NCBI GenBank assembly: GCA_016302185.1
Contig: JAEDOC010000037.1
Span: 1 to 15,679, forward strand
Direction: 5' to 3'
Origin: Clostridium sp.
GTDB lineage: Bacteria > Bacillota > Clostridia > Lachnospirales > Lachnospiraceae
Length of the DNA stretch: 15,679 nucleotides
Positions within the stretch are counted from its first letter, which is position 1. Every line of letters starts with the position of its first letter. Positions 7,687-14,222 of this stretch are shown here, piece after piece. The notes beneath the pieces were generated by a model. It had not been told where the DNA came from. It did no database searches and was given only the letters and a program-made list of their open reading frames with translations. The position numbers and the translations under genes were made by a program.

Positions 7687-8322
7687 CTAAAAGAAATGCT
7701 CCTCCAGCATCAGGCAGAGTGCATGATATACCGGCAGATGAAGCTCCTGAATCTTATAAGTTTCCTGTTCCGGAACTACAACGGCTGCATCGCAGAGAGC
7801 ACGGATGGCACCGCCGTCCCGGCCCAGAAGGCCCACGGTTTTCAGCCCCAGCGCTTTTGCCGTGATCGCGGCCAGCTTCACATTCTCCGAATTTCCCGAA
7901 GTGGAAATTCCTAAAAATACATCCCCCGGTTTTCCGTAGCCCAGCACCTGCTGTGCATAGACCATGGATCCATCCACATCATTTAAGAATGCAGTGGTAA
8001 GTCCCGGGTGGCCGGTCAGCGCGATGGCCGGCAGCCCCTGCTGCAGGCGAGCCGCCAGGGCCGCTCCTGCTTCCGGATCCACCTGTTTCAGCGATTCTGC
8101 CAGTGTTTCCGGCACCGGACGCTTTTTCACAAAGCCCTTCATCAGCTCTCCCACAATATGCTCCGAATCGGCGCAGCTTCCGCCGTTTCCGGCAATCAGA
8201 AGCTTGCCGCCTGCCTCATAACAATTTTTTATGATCTCATAGACCTCCCGGATCGCAGCTTTCTCCCGTGTCAACACGGGATACCGCTCCAGAAGCTCCT
8301 GTATATATTCATATTCCATCAT
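7687..8322 (-). CDS. gmhA: Sedoheptulose 7-phosphate isomerase (phosphoheptose isomerase)
   Basis: This 211-aa SIS-domain enzyme converts sedoheptulose 7-phosphate to D-glycero-D-manno-heptose 7-phosphate, the first step of heptose activation. Phosphate-binding 'GNGGSCADSEH' lies at 45-55 and 'ISTSGNSENV' at 139-148. The zinc ligands of E. coli GmhA appear to be kept: His55 and Glu59 in 'EHIVGEL', Gln192 and His200 in 'IQELHLPVYH'. Compared with the roughly 192-aa E. coli protein there is an extra stretch of about 25-30 residues at 65-97, before 'LPAIALTG'. The start has two adjacent ATGs (8322 and 8319). The first has GAGGAG at the better distance and overlaps the upstream stop as ATGA. It is separated from hddC-hddA-gmhB by the 781-aa membrane protein gene but is clearly part of the same pathway. 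Confidence 0.94.
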   Translation of the reverse strand: MMEYEYIQELLERYPVLTREKAAIREVYEIIKNCYEAGGKLLIAGNGGSCADSEHIVGELMKGFVKKRPVPETLAESLKQVDPEAGAALAARLQQGLPAIALTGHPGLTTAFLNDVDGSMVYAQQVLGYGKPGDVFLGISTSGNSENVKLAAITAKALGLKTVGLLGRDGGAIRALCDAAVVVPEQETYKIQELHLPVYHALCLMLEEHFF

Positions 8323-10664
8323 TCTAACAACTCCTCTTCCGAAACATAGGTCCGGTAATGCTCATCAAACATCTTCAGATTCTCCGCGGCTTTCTCCGCA
8401 TCCACCCCTGCTTCACTCCGCCTTGCCAGACAGTTGCCCGCTGAAAAATACAGATCTGTCAGTGTTCCGCGGCGAATCAGATCCCGCAGAAGATGATAGC
8501 TCCAGGCCCAGTTCTCCTCTCCCAGATATCCCGCCTGCGCATACACAAAATCCGTTTTCGCATACTCCATGTATTCTTCAAAAGCTTCCGGGGAATTTAC
8601 CAGCTCCACATTGCCCCAGGGCGCCGTGACATCCTTATACGACTGCACATTGCAGGGAAACTGCAGGCAGTAAGGATGTTCTCCAAAGGAAATCACCCGA
8701 TGGGATGGATCCGATTCCAGAATCTTCCAGATCTCCGCATTGCCGCTGATCTCCATCCGGCTCTTCTCCTGCGCCTCATGATCCACATAGCCCCGATTCA
8801 CCAGCTGAACCGGCGTAAAGCCGGCACACCAGGCCCAGGAGGTATTGGCTGTCACCAGAAGGTTGAAGACCAGCAGCGGAAACAGCAGTGCCAGGAACAC
8901 TTTCTTCCCTCTGGTATAGCGCAGCCCGGAAAAAACATGGCAGGCAAGCAGAAGAAGCATGGTATAAAGCAGCATAAAATAATTGCCGTCCACCTGATAA
9001 AGCATCACCAGGCTGACCAGGTTCACCGCCAGAAACGGCCAGAAGATCAGTCCCGCCGCCTTCCGAAACGAATATCCCGCTCTTTGTCTTCTATCTCTGC
9101 GAAACAGAGAGACCCCGAGCAGCGACAGCACCATGAAGACCGTCAGAAACAAAAGCAGCGAACTGCCCCAGACCATCGTCACATGCAGCATATCCTGTCC
9201 CTCAGGAGCCAGCAGAATCTGGTACAGACGCCGGAAAAGCAGGTGAAATACCGACTCCCCTTCCTCATAATTGGCCGGAAGCCCGCTGACCGCAAAGGGA
9301 TATTTCATTCCAAATCCCAACCGGGAAAGCAGCGAAGTAAAGACTGATGTCACCGGCATTCCGGTAATCCGAAAGGTTCTCAGCCAGACAGCCGCCAGTG
9401 CTGTCACCGGGGGCAAAAGTCCCAGCCAGTGGCATATCCGGGCCCGCAGCGCCAGGCGCCCGGACAGAAGCAGATAGATTCCCATCATGCCGAATACTGC
9501 GGTGGAAAACACAAGGGCGGTCGGCTTCATCGTCAGCGACAGAAAATAGGTTCCCGCCGTCAGAATCAGAAACAGCACCGGCCTTTTCCTCCGATCCGCA
9601 GCTCTCACGTAACGGAAGAAAAAATCTGCCATCAAAAGCTGCAAAAACCAGGTAATCATATCTGTCTTTGCCGATACCGCCATGTTCATGATTCCCGGGA
9701 TCGCCGCAGTTAACACCATGGAGAGCAGGGTTCCGCTCTCTCCCATAAACAGCCGGGCCAGCCTCCCTGTTGCCAGAAACCCCAGCACCGCCAGCCACAG
9801 ATTGAAGAAAATCAGATAACTGTGAGACGGCAGGTCACAGAGCGGAAGTGTTAAAATCTCCCACCCCTTGGAGTAAACATACACCATGCCAACCAGCCCG
9901 GGATCTTCGTAGATTCCGCCTCCGCCGGCCAGAATGTATTCAGAACGCACACCGTACCACAGCGTATCAAAATCCAGCGCAATCCCTACGCGCCCCACCT
10001 GCAGAAGCACCATCACAAGAAGAAAGGCATATGCCAGCCGTTCCACAGTTCCGGCATGTCTCAGCGCCAGCTGTGCCCGTTCCAGGAAGCCGCTCACGCT
10101 TCCTAATTCTTCTGCATCCGGATCCTCCCGATCCAGGAAACGAACCTCGATCAGATACCATCCCAGAAGCAATATCCCAAGGACCAGAGATACCACCCGG
10201 AGAATCCTGATACTTCCGATTCCCATTGCGGAAAGAAAACAGAAGAGACTGATCACAAAACTGCTTCCCAGCACAAAATCCGCCGGCCAGCCGCCAGCAT
10301 TTCCCATCCGAAATACCCTGGTACGTAAAAACCATCCCGTCATCAGAAGGAAGGCCAGATAGAGACCGGATACCAGCATAGGAAGAAATGTCACATGAAT
10401 CCAGCAAAAGACCAGAACTGCAGCAACCGCTGTTCCGATGCGAAGTCTTTCATGCCCTTTCCGAAGAAACAGACCCAGGAACATAAGGAACAGGATCCCC
10501 AGCTCCAGAAGCATCTCCCGGGTCTCCCGCAGAACAAGATAGTCTGCCAGAAATCCGTCCCCGGTAAACATCGCCCTTGCAGGCAGCAGCACGCACAGGA
10601 CCATCGTCGCTGCCAGAATGAATCCTCCCGCTGCACCTGCTGTCTTCCCCTGTCTCTTCCCCAT
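8319..10664 (-). CDS. Large polytopic membrane protein, candidate GT-C glycosyltransferase
   Basis: This 781-aa protein has about twelve to fourteen membrane segments (residues about 12-640) and a soluble C-terminal region (about 640-781) rich in aromatic and acidic residues, presumably outside the cell. I cannot name the family, but several traits fit GT39/GT83-like lipid-linked-sugar transferases. An acidic pair occurs in a loop after a helix ('ALDFDTLWYGVRSEY', D231 and D233). 'SAKTDMITW' lies at 331-339, and 'RITGMPV' (432-438) resembles the TGxPh motif of membrane mannosyltransferases. An N-terminal block of about 200 residues precedes the acidic motif, longer than in classic GT-C enzymes. 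The ATG at 10664 has GGGGAG upstream. It is 16 bases from gmhB and overlaps gmhA by 4 bases. Placed inside the heptose block, it is a candidate heptosyltransferase (inference). Confidence 0.62.
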   Translation of the reverse strand: MGKRQGKTAGAAGGFILAATMVLCVLLPARAMFTGDGFLADYLVLRETREMLLELGILFLMFLGLFLRKGHERLRIGTAVAAVLVFCWIHVTFLPMLVSGLYLAFLLMTGWFLRTRVFRMGNAGGWPADFVLGSSFVISLFCFLSAMGIGSIRILRVVSLVLGILLLGWYLIEVRFLDREDPDAEELGSVSGFLERAQLALRHAGTVERLAYAFLLVMVLLQVGRVGIALDFDTLWYGVRSEYILAGGGGIYEDPGLVGMVYVYSKGWEILTLPLCDLPSHSYLIFFNLWLAVLGFLATGRLARLFMGESGTLLSMVLTAAIPGIMNMAVSAKTDMITWFLQLLMADFFFRYVRAADRRKRPVLFLILTAGTYFLSLTMKPTALVFSTAVFGMMGIYLLLSGRLALRARICHWLGLLPPVTALAAVWLRTFRITGMPVTSVFTSLLSRLGFGMKYPFAVSGLPANYEEGESVFHLLFRRLYQILLAPEGQDMLHVTMVWGSSLLLFLTVFMVLSLLGVSLFRRDRRQRAGYSFRKAAGLIFWPFLAVNLVSLVMLYQVDGNYFMLLYTMLLLLACHVFSGLRYTRGKKVFLALLFPLLVFNLLVTANTSWAWCAGFTPVQLVNRGYVDHEAQEKSRMEISGNAEIWKILESDPSHRVISFGEHPYCLQFPCNVQSYKDVTAPWGNVELVNSPEAFEEYMEYAKTDFVYAQAGYLGEENWAWSYHLLRDLIRRGTLTDLYFSAGNCLARRSEAGVDAEKAAENLKMFDEHYRTYVSEEELLE

Positions 10665-10680
10665 CTTTTTCTCCCCGTCT

Positions 10681-11328
10681 TTATTTCTCTTCTTTCAAAA
10701 AAGTGGTACCCCGCTTTCTGCCGTAGGTTCCATTTACAATTCCACGGACTGCCTCCAGCAGATTTTCCGCGTAAAAATCATATTCTTTGGGAACGGCCGT
10801 TCCGGATCGCTCCGCCCCAGCCTCTTCCTCCCGGATTTTGCTTCCGTATCCGGTTCCCACCAGGATTCCGGTTACCCCATAGTTCCGTCCGGCCCTGGTA
10901 TCCAGAAGCTTATCCCCTATCATATAAGACTGTTCCTTATCGATGCCTCCCGGTGTATCCCGCTCTGCCTGCTCGAACATGCCGGTTTCCGGCTTGCGGC
11001 AGTGACATCTCTTTTTGTACTCCCCGATTCCGTGTTCCGGATGATGGGGACAGTAATAAAAGGCATCTACATGAGCTCCCTGCCTGCCGAGAAGCTCATT
11101 CAGATAGGAATGAAGACGCACCACGTCTTCTTCCTTATAGTATCCTCGGGCCACCCCGGCCTGATTGGTTACCACAATCACCCGGTATCCCGCCTCATTC
11201 AGCATCCGTACCGCCTCCGCGGTTCCGTCGATCAAAACCAGATCCTCCGGCCGGTGCAGGTAATTCACCTCCACATTCATCGTACCGTCCCGATCCAGAA
11301 ACACTGCTTTCTGTTTTTTTTGCATCAT
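10681..11328 (-). CDS. gmhB: D-glycero-D-manno-heptose 1,7-bisphosphate 7-phosphatase
   Basis: This 215-aa HAD-superfamily histidinol-phosphatase-type enzyme removes the 7-phosphate from heptose 1,7-bisphosphate. The catalytic DxD is in 'FLDRDGT' (D12 nucleophile, D14), motif II is 'VVTNQAG' (52-58), motif III 'RKP' (111-113) and motif IV 'IGDKLLD' (137-143). The structural zinc site of GmhB is present as C93-x-H95 and C108-x-C110. These residues separate it from generic HAD phosphatases. In this GDP pathway it should prefer the alpha anomer. The start is the ATG at 11328, which overlaps the hddA stop by 4 bases within ATGATG. The only purine-rich site is far (GGAG about 14 bases away), so coupling to hddA probably drives its translation. 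An upstream extension with no ribosome site and no family match was not used. Confidence 0.94.
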   Translation of the reverse strand: MMQKKQKAVFLDRDGTMNVEVNYLHRPEDLVLIDGTAEAVRMLNEAGYRVIVVTNQAGVARGYYKEEDVVRLHSYLNELLGRQGAHVDAFYYCPHHPEHGIGEYKKRCHCRKPETGMFEQAERDTPGGIDKEQSYMIGDKLLDTRAGRNYGVTGILVGTGYGSKIREEEAGAERSGTAVPKEYDFYAENLLEAVRGIVNGTYGRKRGTTFLKEEK

Positions 11329-12395
11329 AAGTGAAACCGATACTCCTTCTCCGGCATCTGTACGCTGACCTCCCGGTACTTCCACCGTTCCTCGCTGCAG
11401 ATCCAGCTCTGCGCGCCCCGCAGTTCAAAGTTCCAGTCCATCAGCTGACCTCCTGCCTCCTGAAGCCGTTTTCCCACCCGATGCTTCACATTATAGGGGC
11501 AGTACACCAGAAGGAATCCGCCTCCGCCGGCTCCCAGAAGCTTCCCGCCCAGAGCGCCTGCTTTTTTGGCCTCCTCATACAGAAAATCAATCTGCGGATT
11601 GGTGATCTTACTGCTCATCCGCTTCTTGCTCTCCCAGCCATAGTCCAGCAGCTTGCCGAAATTATGAAGATTGCCTTTTAACAGCTCATCCTTCATCGCA
11701 TACGCCAGCGCCTTCACCTCACACATGGCCTGAAAGGCATCCGGTTTTTCGTAGTTGCTCACCTGATCCTTGATGATATTGGCTGACACATGGATGTTGC
11801 CGGTATAACACAGCAGCAGATTGTACTGCAGTTCATTGATAATATCTCTCCGGATCCGCAGCGGATTTACCACCACATTGTTTCTTCCGTGAAATTCGAT
11901 AAAGTTAAATCCGCCAAAGGTGGCCGCATACTGATCCTGATAACCGCCGGCAATACCCAGATCCAGACGTTCCACCCCGTAAGCCAGATCTGCCATTGCA
12001 TAATTATCCAGTTCAATCCCCTTCCACCGTGCCATGGCCGTAAGAAGCGCCACCATCACCGTGGAAGAGGTTCCCAGACCGGATCCGGGCGGTGCATCAC
12101 ACTGAAGATAGACCTCACAGCCCTGCTTAATATCCATCGCCTTCAGCGCCGCGGTCACCAGATCCAGACGGCCGTCATAGACATAATTTTCTTTTGCATT
12201 ATATTTGACCGTCATATCAAAATCCAGGGAATGTACCGTGATCTGGTCATCCTCCCGCGGAATGATCGAACAGTAGGCATATTTATTGATAGTGCTGCCA
12301 AGAATCGCTCCGCCCTGCTCCACGCAGAACGGTTCCACATCGGTTCCGCCGCCGCCGAAGCTGACGCGCAGCGGCGCTCTGCCTCTGATTACCAT
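11325..12395 (-). CDS. hddA: D-glycero-alpha-D-manno-heptose 7-phosphate 1-kinase
   Basis: This 356-aa GHMP-family kinase phosphorylates C1 of heptose 7-phosphate with alpha configuration, committing the sugar to the GDP-heptose route rather than the HldE/ADP-heptose route. N-terminal 'RAPLRVSFGGGGTDV' (6-20) is typical of the HddA/sugar-kinase branch. The ATP-binding GHMP motif 'PPGSGLGTSS' is at 102-111, and the glycine-rich third motif 'GGKLLGAGGGGF' at 283-294. 'GIAGGYQDQYA' (147-157) holds the conserved Asp154 region. The ATG at 12395 has AAGGAG 9 bases upstream and overlaps the hddC end by 7 bases. Related kinases for fucose or galactose exist, but the hddC and gmhA/gmhB neighbours settle the assignment. 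Confidence 0.94.
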   Translation of the reverse strand: MVIRGRAPLRVSFGGGGTDVEPFCVEQGGAILGSTINKYAYCSIIPREDDQITVHSLDFDMTVKYNAKENYVYDGRLDLVTAALKAMDIKQGCEVYLQCDAPPGSGLGTSSTVMVALLTAMARWKGIELDNYAMADLAYGVERLDLGIAGGYQDQYAATFGGFNFIEFHGRNNVVVNPLRIRRDIINELQYNLLLCYTGNIHVSANIIKDQVSNYEKPDAFQAMCEVKALAYAMKDELLKGNLHNFGKLLDYGWESKKRMSSKITNPQIDFLYEEAKKAGALGGKLLGAGGGGFLLVYCPYNVKHRVGKRLQEAGGQLMDWNFELRGAQSWICSEERWKYREVSVQMPEKEYRFHL

Positions 12396-13096
12396 GTGAC
12401 AACTCCTTTCTCCACATCCTTCTGAAATTTGAAATAATCCTCCGGGATTCCGATATCAATGAAATATCCGTCATTGACAAAACCGCCCAGCTGCCGGCCT
12501 TCCTTCATCCAAAGCGGAATCATCTCATTCTCCAGAGAAACCTTTCCCGTCGGAATGGTCTCCAGAAGCGCCCGGTTCATCAGATACACTCCGCCGTTGA
12601 TGGTTCCCGGACAGGACTTTTGAACCTTTTCATTGAACCCGGTAAGCATCGCTCCGGACAGCGTGGCTGCACCGTACCGAGAGATATCCGGCACCTCCCG
12701 AAGTACCAGCGCCATCTCCAGCGCATTCTCCTCCTTTACCCGCAGGAGGCGGCCGTAATCCATCTGATAAAAGGTATCCGCATTCAGCACGAAAAAGCTG
12801 TCTTCCGTCACAAAGCGGCCCGCATTCTTAATCGCTCCCGCAGTTCCCAGGAGTTCCTCCTCATACGCATAGGAAACCTTCACGCCAAACCTGCTCCCGT
12901 CTCCGAAGTACTCTTCCACCATGCTTCCCTTGTATCCGACCGCAAAGATGATCTCATCGATACCATAACGAGAGAGCTCATGTACCACATATTCCATAAA
13001 AGGCTTGTCCCCGATTAACGCCATTGGCTTGGGACGATCATTTACCACACTGCGGAGTCTGGTTCCCAGACCACCCGCCAGAAGTACTGCCTGCAT
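12389..13096 (-). CDS. hddC: D-glycero-alpha-D-manno-heptose 1-phosphate guanylyltransferase
   Basis: This 235-aa nucleotidyltransferase would convert heptose 1-phosphate and GTP to GDP-D-glycero-alpha-D-manno-heptose. The signature loop is 'LAGGLGTRLRSV' (6-17) followed by 'RPKPMALIG' (21-29), and the metal Asp is in 'VLNADTF' (D107). The size and the lack of a C-terminal left-handed beta-helix separate it from bifunctional GlmU- or ManC-type enzymes. The nucleotide (GTP rather than ATP or CTP) is inferred from the hddA/gmhB partners. The ATG at 13096 is chosen because AAGGAG lies about 7 bases upstream; a GTG 11 codons earlier would add residues before the conserved N-terminal strand. This is the first gene of the operon. 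Confidence 0.9.
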   Translation of the reverse strand: MQAVLLAGGLGTRLRSVVNDRPKPMALIGDKPFMEYVVHELSRYGIDEIIFAVGYKGSMVEEYFGDGSRFGVKVSYAYEEELLGTAGAIKNAGRFVTEDSFFVLNADTFYQMDYGRLLRVKEENALEMALVLREVPDISRYGAATLSGAMLTGFNEKVQKSCPGTINGGVYLMNRALLETIPTGKVSLENEMIPLWMKEGRQLGGFVNDGYFIDIGIPEDYFKFQKDVEKGVVTW

Positions 13097-13109
13097 TTCT
13101 TTCTCCTTC

Positions 13110-13126
13110 TGCCCTATGACAGGGCA
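13110..13126 (-). promoter_or_regulatory. Small hairpin in the leader of hddC
   Basis: The inverted repeat TGCCCT-5-AGGGCA lies in the predicted 5' untranslated leader, and its end is 2-3 bases before the AAGGAG ribosome site of hddC. A 6-bp stem with a 5-base loop is stable enough to affect ribosome access or mRNA stability, but it has no U-tract and is not a terminator. Its significance is unproven. Confidence 0.35.
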
Positions 13127-13150
13127 CACAAAACCCAGTTTAACTTTCTA

Positions 13151-13179
13151 ATTTTATCATAGTTCCCGGGGTTTTTCCA
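13151..13179 (-). promoter_or_regulatory. Putative promoter of the heptose/dideoxyhexose glycan operon
   Basis: Read on the minus strand, TGGAAA (4 of 6 to the -35 consensus) is followed after 17 bases by TAAAAT (5 of 6 to the -10). Transcription would begin near 13144, giving a leader of about 48 bases before hddC. An overlapping TATGAT (13156-13161) is an alternative -10 with no good -35. The gap between the regulator's terminator and hddC must hold the operon promoter if the operon is not read through. This is the best candidate, of only moderate strength. No copy of the 20-bp palindrome found near the MATE gene is present here. Confidence 0.45.
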
Positions 13180-13221
13180 CTGTATCGGAAGAAGAAAAGA
13201 AAAATGTAAGAAAAACCGCAC

Positions 13222-13252
13222 AAAAAAGGCAGCACCATCCGTCAGTACTGCC
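13222..13252 (-). terminator. Intrinsic terminator of the MurR/RpiR regulator, overlapping its stop codon
   Basis: On the minus strand, GGCAGTAC pairs with GTGCTGCC (8 bp with one G-U pair) across a loop of about 9 bases and is followed directly by six T residues. The left arm contains the last two sense codons (CAG TAC), and the TGA stop lies in the loop. It should separate the regulator's transcript from the glycan operon downstream. Confidence 0.8.
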
Positions 13253-14117
13253 CTGTTTCTTTCAGGTATTCTTCCATTTTCTTTAAACGGCTTTCATTCT
13301 GCTCCTTCTTCCTGTGGCTGACCAGCCCCGTCAGAACCTCCATCGCCATCACAAGAGCCGTGTAAGAATTATAAAAGGACAGTCCATCCGCAGAGCACAG
13401 AATCACAGCTTCTGCCCCTGTACAAAGCGGTGACGTGTACTTATCCGTCAATGCCACAAGATGAGCTCCCGCTTCTCTTGCCATCCTCGCCGCAAACACC
13501 GTATCGCTGGAATACCGTTCAAAAGAAAACGCAACCACCACATCCTCCGGAGTCAGATCCACCAGAGAATCCACCAGGGGACGGCTTCCGTTAACCACGA
13601 AGACGCCGGGCCGCACACACCCCAGCATGACGCCGAAGGAATCGGCAAAACCGGCACAGCAGCGGAACCCCACCAGATAGACGCGGGAAGCATCTCCAAT
13701 CAAAGATGCCGCTTTCCGATACTCCGCATGATTCGCTGCCGTCTGATCCTTCTCGATATGACGAAGAACATTCGACTGAATTACCGTGATCAGCTCCTCC
13801 TCGGAAAGCTCTGCCGAATTCTTAATCCGTTCATAGGGGATCTCCCCCTGCGCCTTTTTTCGTTCCTCTGCCACCGCCTGCTGCAGAGCACGCCGGAACG
13901 CAGTAAAATTCTCATATCCCAGGCGGGTTGACACCCGAACCACCGAGGATGCACTGACCTTCAGCTTCGCCGCCAGCTCTGCCGCCGTCAAAAAACACGC
14001 CGTCTCCGGATTCTTCAGAATATAATCCAGCACCAGACGATCCTTTGGCGTCAGCTTTACCCCGGCCATTCTCTCACGGATCCCTTTTCCGTCCGCTGCT
14101 GCCTTCTCCTCAAACAT
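13242..14117 (-). CDS. MurR/RpiR family transcriptional regulator (HTH plus SIS domain)
   Basis: This is a 291-aa regulator. The N-terminal HTH_6 domain spans about 12-85: 'LTPKDRLVLDYILKNPE' leads into the helix-turn-helix at about 44-66, with 'AAELAAKLKVSASSVVRVS' showing the family's A-x-x-L-x-V-S-x-x-S-V-x-R pattern, followed by 'LGYENFTAFRRAL'. A SIS domain spans about 125-265 ('VYLVGFRCCAGFADSF', 'VVAFSFERYSSDTV'). Such domains sense phosphosugars in this family, and members repress or activate sugar genes. The TxS-type sugar-binding positions look altered (FSFERYS), so the ligand cannot be guessed. The start is the ATG at 14117, with GGGAGGAAGG just upstream; a TTG 12 codons earlier has no such site. 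It is divergent from the MATE transporter and probably controls it and itself through the palindromes between them. Confidence 0.9.
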   Translation of the reverse strand: MFEEKAAADGKGIRERMAGVKLTPKDRLVLDYILKNPETACFLTAAELAAKLKVSASSVVRVSTRLGYENFTAFRRALQQAVAEERKKAQGEIPYERIKNSAELSEEELITVIQSNVLRHIEKDQTAANHAEYRKAASLIGDASRVYLVGFRCCAGFADSFGVMLGCVRPGVFVVNGSRPLVDSLVDLTPEDVVVAFSFERYSSDTVFAARMAREAGAHLVALTDKYTSPLCTGAEAVILCSADGLSFYNSYTALVMAMEVLTGLVSHRKKEQNESRLKKMEEYLKETGQY

Positions 14118-14141
14118 TTTCCTTCCTCCCGTCCTGAGAAA

Positions 14142-14161
14142 TATGATTGACAAACGTCATT
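14142..14161. promoter_or_regulatory. Operator copy 1 (imperfect 20-bp palindrome) over the MATE -35
   Basis: The 20-base stretch matches the perfect palindrome at 14203-14222 in 14 of 20 positions and keeps the TGATT...TCATT arms with identical spacing (TGA, ten bases, TCA). Its middle contains the TTGACA -35 box of the transporter promoter, so an occupied site would block RNA polymerase. Confidence 0.5.
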
Positions 14162-14175
14162 TCTGTTTTTATAAT
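14147..14175 (+). promoter_or_regulatory. Perfect consensus sigma-A promoter of the MATE transporter gene
   Basis: TTGACA (14147-14152) and TATAAT (14170-14175) are separated by exactly 17 bases, matching the vegetative consensus at all twelve positions. Transcription would begin near 14182, leaving a leader of roughly 137 bases. Such a strong promoter would be highly active unless repressed. Palindrome copies 1 and 2 cover its -35 and its -10/start, which fits tight repression. Confidence 0.8.
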
Positions 14176-14192
14176 GATTTTTATAAATCTTT
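14173..14192. promoter_or_regulatory. Operator copy 2 (imperfect palindrome) over the MATE -10 and start site
   Basis: AATGATTTTTATAAATCTTT matches the perfect palindrome in 16 of 20 positions, with the left arm AATGATTTT intact and the right arm degenerate. It begins inside the -10 box of the plus-strand promoter and covers the predicted transcription start. It lies 31 bases after copy 1 and 30 before copy 3. Confidence 0.6.
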
Positions 14193-14202
14193 TTTATTTC
14201 AA

Positions 14203-14222
14203 AATGATTTTCGAAAATCATT
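14203..14222. promoter_or_regulatory. Operator copy 3, perfect 20-bp palindrome
   Basis: AATGATTTTCGAAAATCATT is identical to its own reverse complement over all 20 bases. It overlaps the -10 box and start site of the minus-strand promoter of the regulator gene and lies in the transporter's leader. This is the expected arrangement for an autoregulated repressor. The divergent MurR/RpiR protein is the obvious candidate to bind it, by inference from position. Confidence 0.75.

Noticed and set aside
8493..9347. Long plus-strand open frames opposite the minus-strand genes (also 6800-7690, 10395-11330, 2695-3339 and 3770-4456)
   Set aside because: They lie wholly opposite genes with clear family motifs. 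Their products are rich in Arg, His, Gln and Pro without domains, and they lack ribosome sites, so they are antisense shadows.
225..13096. CRISPR arrays, tRNA or rRNA genes, insertion sequences or phage genes within the glycan operon
   Set aside because: No regularly spaced repeats, cloverleaf-like segments, transposase or integrase motifs, or terminal inverted repeats were seen. The region is almost entirely coding with minimal gaps.
12389..13096. hddC as an ADP-heptose (HldE-like) or glucose-1-phosphate enzyme
   Set aside because: There is no kinase fusion as in HldE, and the separate GHMP kinase HddA next to it defines the GDP route. The RmlA- and RfbF-specific regions are absent.
14203..14222. 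The perfect palindrome as a Fur/PerR/Zur metal-regulator box
   Set aside because: Fur-type boxes have AATGAT/ATCATT arms almost touching, whereas here the arms are separated by eight bases. A MurR/RpiR gene is directly adjacent and no metal-uptake gene is nearby.
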